From an uncultured Faecalibacterium sp. (GTDB lineage: Bacteria; Bacillota; Clostridia; Oscillospirales; Ruminococcaceae), in assembly GCA_934561485.1 (NCBI GenBank), contig CAKTGS010000028.1, positions 1 through 22,179 of the forward strand: a stretch of DNA of 22,179 nucleotides, read 5' to 3'. The notes under the pieces were generated by a model that was not told the DNA's origin, ran no database searches, and saw nothing but the letters and a program-made list of their open reading frames with translations. Position numbers and translations under genes: made by a program. Below, one piece after another: positions 8,136-13,216 of this stretch (positions are counted from its first letter, which is position 1; each line of letters starts with the position of its first letter).

Positions 8136-9505
8136 CAGCGTTCCTCGATCGGCTTATATTTCTGGCGCACGCCCAGATACTTGTAGGCCGGGCGGATGAT
8201 GCGGTTTGCAAACACCACTTCTTCCACGCGGTGTGCGCACCAGCCCGGCACACGGGCAATGGCAAACAGCGGAGTGTAGATATCCTCCGAGATGCCCAGC
8301 ATGTTGTAGATCAGGCCGCTGAACAGGTCCACGTTGGCACACACGGGCTTGGTGCTGCCCTTTTCCTCGGCAAAGATGCCGGGGGCCAGCCGCTCGATGC
8401 TGCACAGCATGTTGTACTCTTCCTCAAAGCCCTTTTCATAGGCCAGGTGGCGGGCACGCTGCTTCAGGATCACCTCACGGGGGTCGCTGATGGTGTACAC
8501 GGCGTGGCCCATGCCGTAGATCAGGCCGGAGCCATCGCCCGCCTGCTTGCGCAGGATGCGGCGCAGGTACTCGCGCACCTCATCGTCATCCTCGGGGTTT
8601 TCCACGTGCTTGAGGATATCCTGCAGCTGGCGGTTGACCATCAGGTTTGCGCCGCCGTGCTTGGGGCCTTTCAGTGCGCCGATGGCGGCTGCAATGGCCG
8701 AGTAGGTGTCCGTGCCGGAGGAGGACAGCACACGAGTGGTAAAGGTGGAGCAGTTGCCGCCGCCGTGATCTGCATGTACCAGCAGGCACATATCCAGCAG
8801 CTTTGCTTCCTCGTGGGTGAACTTCTGATCCGGGCGGTAGGTGCTCAGGATATGCTCTGCCGTGCTCTGGCCGGGCTTGGGCAGGTGGAAGAACATGCTC
8901 TGCTTGTCGTAGTAGCGGCGCTTCATCTGATAGGCGTTCACCATCATGGTAGGCATACTGGCAATCAGGTTGATGCTCTGGTTCAGAATGTTTTCCAGGC
9001 TCAGGTCCTCGGCGTGCTCATCGTAGGAGTACAGGCCCAGCACGCAGCGCTGCAGCTTGTTCATGATGTTGGGCGAGGGAGCGTTCATGGTGTCCATAAA
9101 GCCTTCCGGCAGGGCACGGTGCTCGGCCAGGATCTCGCAGAAATCGTCCAGCTGTTCCTGGGTGGGCAGGCTGCCGAACAGCAGCAGCCAGATCACTTCT
9201 TCAAACACAAAGCGGTCGTTGCGGTAAGCCTCGTCCACGATCTCGTTGATGTTCACACCGCGGTAGATCAGCTTGCCGGGGGTGGGAATCACGCGGCCTT
9301 CCTGGTCTTTTTTGTAACCCACAACGTCACAAACGTTGGTCAGGCCTGCCAGCACACCGGTGCCATCCGGGTTGCGCAGTCCGCGCTTGACGCCCAGACG
9401 TTCACTGGTCTCGGGGTCAATGTAGTTGTTTGCAATGTACTCTTCGCACAAGGTACGCATCGTGGTCGGATCCAGGGTTGCCACTTCTGCATGCGCAAAA
9501 TTCAT
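8135..9505 (-). CDS. gltA: Citrate (Si)-synthase
   Basis: A 456-residue enzyme that condenses oxaloacetate with acetyl-CoA to give citrate, here most likely feeding glutamate synthesis. Active-site motifs are LLVHADHGGGNCSTFTTRV (241-259), GMGHAVY (331-337, the oxaloacetate His at 334) and NVDLFSG (391-397, catalytic Asp393), with the C-terminal Arg in GWCAHRVEE. The region after GMGH reads AVYTISDPRE where E. coli has RVYKNYDPR. The start ATG at 9505 is chosen because AAGGAG (9513-9518) lies 7 bases upstream. The frame is open further upstream, but a good promoter (9573-9601) lies inside that extension. Its stop overlaps the start of a membrane-protein gene by one base. Confidence 0.96.
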   Translation of the reverse strand: MNFAHAEVATLDPTTMRTLCEEYIANNYIDPETSERLGVKRGLRNPDGTGVLAGLTNVCDVVGYKKDQEGRVIPTPGKLIYRGVNINEIVDEAYRNDRFVFEEVIWLLLFGSLPTQEQLDDFCEILAEHRALPEGFMDTMNAPSPNIMNKLQRCVLGLYSYDEHAEDLSLENILNQSINLIASMPTMMVNAYQMKRRYYDKQSMFFHLPKPGQSTAEHILSTYRPDQKFTHEEAKLLDMCLLVHADHGGGNCSTFTTRVLSSSGTDTYSAIAAAIGALKGPKHGGANLMVNRQLQDILKHVENPEDDDEVREYLRRILRKQAGDGSGLIYGMGHAVYTISDPREVILKQRARHLAYEKGFEEEYNMLCSIERLAPGIFAEEKGSTKPVCANVDLFSGLIYNMLGISEDIYTPLFAIARVPGWCAHRVEEVVFANRIIRPAYKYLGVRQKYKPIEER

Positions 9506-9512
9506 GGGGATT

Positions 9513-9518
9513 CTCCTT
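9513..9518 (-). promoter_or_regulatory. Ribosome binding site fixing the citrate synthase start
   Basis: AAGGAG on the minus strand, 7 bases before the ATG at 9505. It rules against the longer in-frame start near 9616, which would overlap the promoter. Confidence 0.8.
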
Positions 9519-9544
9519 TCGTCCTGTTTCTTTTCTACTTTCCC

Positions 9545-9564
9545 ATCCATCCTCGCTGATGGAT
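9545..9564 (-). promoter_or_regulatory. Hairpin at the predicted 5' end of the citrate synthase mRNA
   Basis: ATCCATC and GATGGAT (9558-9564 with 9545-9551) form a 7-bp stem with a 6-base loop. The predicted transcription start lies near 9566, so the hairpin would sit at the very 5' end of the transcript, about 40 bases before the ATG. A 5'-terminal stem could protect the mRNA or be a regulatory target. There is no T-run, so it is not a terminator. Confidence 0.5.
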
Positions 9565-9572
9565 ACAGCCTT

Positions 9573-9601
9573 ATCATAGCGCTTTTGTGAAGTAAATTCA
9601 A
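9573..9601 (-). promoter_or_regulatory. Predicted promoter of citrate synthase
   Basis: On the minus strand there is a -35 TTGAAT (9596-9601), a 17-base spacer and a -10 TATGAT (9573-9578). It gives a leader of about 60 bases. Confidence 0.85.
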
Positions 9602-9606
9602 GCGCA

Positions 9607-9618
9607 AAGTGCGCACTT
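9607..9618. promoter_or_regulatory. 12-bp palindrome upstream of the citrate synthase promoter
   Basis: AAGTGCGCACTT is a perfect palindrome placed 5 bases upstream of the -35 box (roughly -41 to -52 relative to the predicted start). It is a candidate binding site for a dimeric regulator. The call rests only on symmetry and position. Confidence 0.4.
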
Positions 9619-9752
9619 CTCAACAGGCGGCCCCAAAAAGCCATGATTTTTGCCGCCATTTTTCCGCGCAGGCTTTTTTCGCAGCATTTTGCGGCCCGGG
9701 TGCGCTATGCTGAAGGCAGCCGCTGCCGGATGAAAAAAGGGAGGATTCTGCC

Positions 9753-10772
9753 ATGAAAAAACAATTCCTGCTGCTGTGCACCGTTCTGCTGGTGCTCAGC
9801 TGTGCCCTGCCGCTGCTTTCTTACCGGGCGGCCCGGGCGGTGCTGGGCCAGGCCGCTGCGCCGTCCCCTGCGCCCGCATCCGGCAGCCAGGCCGCCTTCC
9901 CTGCCCCGGCGGCACAGAGCAACGCCTTTGCCGACACGGACGTGGTGCGCTTTACGGACGAAGGTACCGGGCAGCTGACCGAACTGCCGCTCCGGGATTA
10001 TCTGATCGGCGCGGCAGCTGCCGAAATGCCGGTGAGCTGGCCGGACGAAGCCCTGAAAGCCCAGATCATTGCCGCCCACAGCTATGCGCTGTACTGCCGC
10101 GACCACAGCCCGGACGCCGGGCAGGCCTGGTTTTCCGCCGACCCGGCACGGCGGCAGGGCTGCCTGACCGACCCGGTGCTGCACAGCTACTGGGGCACTG
10201 CCTACGAAGCCAATTATGCCCGTCTGGCGGCCCTGGCGGACAGCGTTCTGTCTCAGGTGCTCTGCTATGACGGTGCCCCTGCGGCCGCCAGCTACTTTGC
10301 CATTTCCAACGGACGCACCGAAGCCAGCGAAAATGTCTGGGACAGCGCCCTGCCCTACCTGATCTCGGTGGACAGCGGCACCGACCTGGCAGCCGACCAC
10401 TACGAGTACACCGCCGTGTTTTCTGCCGAACAGGTGCGCCGGCAGCTGGCCGCCCTGGGCATTGCCACAGAGGGAACAGACCCGGCCCAGTGGTTCGGCA
10501 CGCCGCAGCAGACCGCAGCCGGGTACGTTGCCAATCTGCCGGTGTGCGGACAGACCGTTGCGGGCACCGCGCTGCGCCGCGCCCTGGGGCTGCGCAGCGC
10601 CTGTTTCCGCATTACTTATCAAAGCAGCGGCAGCTTTGCCATCACCACCAAAGGCTACGGCCATGGGGTGGGCATGAGCCAGTGGGGTGCCAAGGCCATG
10701 GCCGAGCAGGGTGCCGGCTATGCCGCCATTCTGGCCCACTATTACCCCGGCACCACCCTGAGCGAAAACTGA
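9753..10772 (+). CDS. SpoIID/LytB-domain protein (peptidoglycan lytic transglycosylase-like), secreted or membrane-anchored
   Basis: A 339-residue protein with an N-terminal hydrophobic anchor or signal (about 4-23), a Pro/Ala-rich linker (about 32-57) and a SpoIID-type domain. The catalytic-Glu region is AAAAEMPVSWPDEALKAQIIAAHSYAL (Glu91), followed by FAISNGRTEASENVW (182-196) and GYGHGVGMSQWGA (301-313), both family landmarks. SpoIID cleaves peptidoglycan glycan chains stripped of stem peptides during spore engulfment; LytB-type relatives act outside sporulation. Many family members have a His/Ser-rich FHSTSGG segment where this protein reads FAIS-NG, so activity or metal binding may differ. 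GGGAGG precedes the ATG. It stands alone, divergent from citrate synthase. Confidence 0.87.
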   Translation: MKKQFLLLCTVLLVLSCALPLLSYRAARAVLGQAAAPSPAPASGSQAAFPAPAAQSNAFADTDVVRFTDEGTGQLTELPLRDYLIGAAAAEMPVSWPDEALKAQIIAAHSYALYCRDHSPDAGQAWFSADPARRQGCLTDPVLHSYWGTAYEANYARLAALADSVLSQVLCYDGAPAAASYFAISNGRTEASENVWDSALPYLISVDSGTDLAADHYEYTAVFSAEQVRRQLAALGIATEGTDPAQWFGTPQQTAAGYVANLPVCGQTVAGTALRRALGLRSACFRITYQSSGSFAITTKGYGHGVGMSQWGAKAMAEQGAGYAAILAHYYPGTTLSEN

Positions 10773-10803
10773 AAACAGCCTGCCCTTTTGCAAGAGCAGG
10801 CTG
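10769..10803 (-). terminator. Terminator at the convergent junction, better oriented for the minus-strand gene
   Basis: An 8-bp stem, CAGCCTGC / GCAGGCTG (10776-10783 with 10796-10803), with a 12-base loop. On the minus strand it is followed by TTTT, then CAG, then TTTT. It lies 4 bases after the SpoIID-like stop and 15 bases after the stop of the convergent gene, and may serve both. Confidence 0.65.
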
Positions 10804-10817
10804 CAAATGCTGCCTAT

Positions 10818-11843
10818 TTACTTTTTCCACTGGAACAGGCTGCCCAGCCAGTCCATGGTAGTCTGTGCTGCATCGGTAACAGCCTCTTCCACCTGCTGCG
10901 AAAGCTTTTCGCCTTCCGTATCCTGCACGGACCAGTAGGTGGCACTGGCAGCTGCCGCATCCGACACCGTAAAGTCACTGGTAAAGCACAGATTCTCGCC
11001 ATTGGCGTCTGTCACAATGACCATATACGTATAGGTACCGGCGGGCAGCGTGCCAAAGCGGATCTGGCTGTCCAGCGTCTTGAAGCTCCAGCTGGACGCA
11101 TTGGCCTGTGCCTGTGCACTCTGCACCGTCTGATCTGCTTCGTCCAGAATGGCGATCTGCACACTGGCCAGCGTAGTGGAGGACGCGCTGTTGGCCGTAC
11201 CGGTCAGGGACATGCCGCTGCCAGTGTGAACATTGATGGGGTACCGCATTCCTTCCAGCCGCAGGCCGTCCGCCTGCGTGGCTGCGGTGTTCTGATCGGC
11301 GCACACGTACCAGTAGCAGGAGGCCTGCCCGATGGACACGCTGGAACTTGTAAGGGGAATGCGACCGGAGGAAATATTCCCGGCCGGGTCGGAACAATAG
11401 AACACGCCGTTGGTGTAGTCGGTCAGCAGCACAGCGTGGGGCTGGCTGCGGTCATACAGCACAATGCCCTCCGGGTGCTGTTCCAGCAGCTGAATGAGCA
11501 TCTGGGTCTTGGCCAGCGTGCCGGACGGCAGTGTGGCGTAGCCCACCTGCATTTCTTTGTATGTAAAGCTGTGCGAAAGGCCATTGGCCCATGCCGTTGG
11601 CCGCACACTGTTCTCGGTCACATCCGTCCAGTCGGACAGGCCGTCCAGATAAGCCCGCCGCCGCAGCATCATTGCCGCCGCCGTAAGGGTGCAAGTGCCG
11701 CTGCGGCTCTGCTTGAAGTAGAAGCCCGCATCCACGTTCAGGTCCGCTGCCAGCGCCGCAGGCAGACAGGTAAGCACAAACACCACCGTGAGCAAAAGGC
11801 TCAGAAATTTTTTATGGGGTATGGTTTCAGCAGCAGTTTTCAC
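10818..11843 (-). CDS. Secreted C39-like (papain-fold) cysteine peptidase family protein with C-terminal beta domain
   Basis: A 341-residue protein with a signal peptide (about 1-32, hydrophobic LSLLLTVVFVLTCLPAALA, likely cut before AD). Residues about 38-182 resemble the C39-like peptidase fold: Cys51 in SGTCTLTAAAMMLRR at the start of a helix, His136 in QPHAVLLTDY, and Asp152 in FYCSDPAG, in the order and spacing of a Cys-His-Asp triad. Residues about 195-300 look like an Ig-like beta domain (GTYTYMVIVTDANG), followed by a helical tail. The start is a GTG at 11843 with GGGAGG (11856-11861) 12 bases upstream; no better start is in frame. The substrate is unknown, and a non-catalytic role is possible. 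It has its own promoter. Confidence 0.75.
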   Translation of the reverse strand: MKTAAETIPHKKFLSLLLTVVFVLTCLPAALAADLNVDAGFYFKQSRSGTCTLTAAAMMLRRRAYLDGLSDWTDVTENSVRPTAWANGLSHSFTYKEMQVGYATLPSGTLAKTQMLIQLLEQHPEGIVLYDRSQPHAVLLTDYTNGVFYCSDPAGNISSGRIPLTSSSVSIGQASCYWYVCADQNTAATQADGLRLEGMRYPINVHTGSGMSLTGTANSASSTTLASVQIAILDEADQTVQSAQAQANASSWSFKTLDSQIRFGTLPAGTYTYMVIVTDANGENLCFTSDFTVSDAAAASATYWSVQDTEGEKLSQQVEEAVTDAAQTTMDWLGSLFQWKK

Positions 11844-11900
11844 GGTGTGGTGTTTCCTCCCTTATTTCACGCAGGCTTTTTTGAAAGAATCATCTTTTTT

Positions 11901-11929
11901 ATTATAGCATCCTGTAACCTTTCTGTAAA
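11901..11929 (-). promoter_or_regulatory. Predicted promoter of the C39-like secreted protein gene
   Basis: On the minus strand there is a -35 TTTACA (11924-11929), a 17-base spacer and a consensus -10 TATAAT (11901-11906). It is among the best promoter matches in the window. Confidence 0.88.
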
Positions 11930-12221
11930 CAAAATTCCGTCCGTTTTCTCAGGATTCACACGTTTGCGCTGCAATTCTTGGCAAAAGCGCACAAATCCAG
12001 ACGAATTTTTTTACAGTTTCGACAGCTGCTGCCGTTCCTGCCCGACCGTTTTCCACCCCGGCTGCTGGCCGAGTCGGGCGCAAACAGCCCCTGGGAGGTC
12101 TGGCATTCTTTTCCGCCTTATTTCCTGCAGAAAAGGTCTGAACACATTCCTGCCTGTGCAAAAGTACCTGAAGCCCATATCACAATTTCGGACGTTGTAC
12201 AGCCGCAGACTTTCCGAAAAC
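11930..12221. other. About 290 bases without a recognisable gene; contains inverted repeats
   Basis: No frame here has a ribosome site or protein-like composition. The stretch holds a compound inverted repeat: GCCCGAC (12040-12046) with GTCGGGC (12073-12079), enclosing CGGC/GCCG (12059-12062 with 12068-12071). A minus-strand hairpin, CGGCAG-CAG-CTGTCG (12020-12034), lies beside it. It sits between a strong bidirectional terminator and a strong promoter, so any transcript would be independent. A non-coding RNA is possible, but I could not match a known class or find a convincing promoter. Confidence 0.4.
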
Positions 12222-12273
12222 AAAAAATGATCCGAACCCGTCTCCTATCGGAAACAAGTTCGGATCATTTTTT
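12222..12273 (-). terminator. Symmetrical terminator after tRNA-Pro
   Basis: A 16-bp perfect stem (12222-12237 with 12258-12273; A6-TGATCCGAAC pairs with GTTCGGATCA-T6) with a 20-base loop. Because the stem ends in A6/T6 it can terminate transcription in either direction. The minus-strand T-run falls 4 bases after the CCA end of the tRNA gene. Confidence 0.93.
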
Positions 12274-12276
12274 GTT

Positions 12277-12354
12277 TGGTCCGAGTGGCGAGAATCGAAC
12301 TCACGGCCTCTTGAACCCCATTCAAGCGCGCTACCAAAACTGCGCTACACCCGG
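12277..12354 (-). tRNA. tRNA-Pro (anticodon GGG)
   Basis: A 78-base cloverleaf on the minus strand. The acceptor stem is CCGGGTG / CACTCGG (one G-T pair) with encoded ACCA. The D arm is GCGC...GCGC with GGTAG in the loop. The anticodon stem is CTTGA / TCAAG with loop ATGGGGT, giving anticodon GGG for CCC/CCU. The T arm is GTGAG-TTCGATT-CTCGC. All stems pair as expected. It has its own promoter and terminator and lies directly downstream of the ComF-type gene on the same strand, so read-through from that operon could also contribute. Confidence 0.97.
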
Positions 12355-12388
12355 ATATCTGTAAGCGGCTGCCGCTCACAGCTCAATC

Positions 12389-12417
12389 AGTATACCCTAC
12401 ACCCGGGGATTTGTCAA
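12389..12417 (-). promoter_or_regulatory. Strong predicted promoter of tRNA-Pro
   Basis: On the minus strand there is a consensus -35 TTGACA (12412-12417), a 17-base spacer and a -10 TATACT (12389-12394), about 35 bases upstream of the tRNA. It begins only about 20 bases after the ComF-type stop codon. Confidence 0.92.
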
Positions 12418-12436
12418 GCATTTTCTGCCAACTTTT

Positions 12437-13216
12437 TCAAAAGTCCGCGTCCTCTTCCTGCACGGGCTGGTTCCCTGCCAGAAACGCCTCGAACTCCACG
12501 GTAGCCATGGCCACTGCAAACACGCTGTCGGCCCCGGCAGCCAGCAGGGCCTGGGCGCAGGCCGCTGCGGTGGCGCCGGTGGTGATCACGTCATCCACCA
12601 GCAGCACACGCCTGCCTTCCACAAGGCTGACGTCCGCCACCCGGAACGCGCCCGCCACATTGGCCAGGCGCTGCTCAAAGGGCAGGCCCGCCTGGTGTTG
12701 TTTGGCGCGGGTGCGGCACAGCGCCGTGCTTTCCAGCGGAAGGCCCAGCGCTTCGGCCAACGGCAGCGCCATCAGCTGGGGCACATTGTATCCGCGCCTG
12801 CTGCCGGAAGCCGGAACCGGCACGATGCAGTCGTACCCCAGGGCGGCTCCTTCCACCTTCTGCGGAACCGGCTCTGCCCCGTGCAGAACAAGGGTGCTGC
12901 CAAAGGCAAGCTCGGCCAGCACCACGCCCAGTTCTACTGCCGTCCACGGGGCACCCTGATACTTGGCCCGCAGGACGCCCCGCCGCACGCAGCCCTCATA
13001 GCGGAACGGAGCCGCTGCGCCGCTCAGGTCCCCCAGGTAATGCTGCGAGGGGTCCAGCCGCATTCCGGGCTTGCGGCGCAGTGCTTCGCGCTCTTCGGCA
13101 CAGTCCGGGCAGGAGAGCACACTGCCCAGCACCCGGTTGCAGAAGGGGCAGCGGCGCGGATACAGCAGCTGGCGCAGCCCGCGCAATGCTCTGCGCGGGG
13201 CACTGTAGTAGCCCAT
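12437..13216 (-). CDS. comFC: ComF family protein (zinc ribbon + phosphoribosyltransferase fold)
   Basis: A 259-residue cytosolic protein. The N-terminal CPFC...CPDC zinc knuckle (Cys 23, 26, 36, 39) is followed by a type I phosphoribosyltransferase domain with VPVPASGSRRGYN (132-144) and the PRPP loop VLLVDDVITTGAT (204-216). ComFC/GntX-type proteins are needed for DNA uptake in competent bacteria, where the family has been linked to single-stranded DNA handling; their reaction is not settled. The ATG at 13216 overlaps the TGA of the upstream SLH gene by one base (TGATG), with AAAGGA just before it inside that gene. An in-frame TTG one codon earlier is less likely. It is the last gene of the efflux/SLH operon. 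Confidence 0.9.
   Translation of the reverse strand: MGYYSAPRRALRGLRQLLYPRRCPFCNRVLGSVLSCPDCAEEREALRRKPGMRLDPSQHYLGDLSGAAAPFRYEGCVRRGVLRAKYQGAPWTAVELGVVLAELAFGSTLVLHGAEPVPQKVEGAALGYDCIVPVPASGSRRGYNVPQLMALPLAEALGLPLESTALCRTRAKQHQAGLPFEQRLANVAGAFRVADVSLVEGRRVLLVDDVITTGATAAACAQALLAAGADSVFAVAMATVEFEAFLAGNQPVQEEDADF

Noticed and set aside
8231..9559. Plus-strand open frame opposite citrate synthase
   Set aside because: It lies wholly antisense to an enzyme with intact active-site motifs and has no start signals.
9506..9616. N-terminal extension of citrate synthase by 37 codons
   Set aside because: The extension covers the -35/-10 promoter and lacks a ribosome site, whereas the ATG at 9505 has AAGGAG at proper spacing.
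11949..12223. Small minus-strand frames of about 70 codons in the intergenic stretch before the C39-like gene
   Set aside because: No Shine-Dalgarno site, Arg/Ala/Pro-rich GC-driven composition, and two overlapping frames compete. Not called as genes.
12222..12273. 16-bp inverted repeat next to a tRNA considered as a mobile-element end or attachment site
   Set aside because: A6/T6 ends and placement 4 bases after the tRNA fit a terminator. No integrase, transposase or target duplication is visible.
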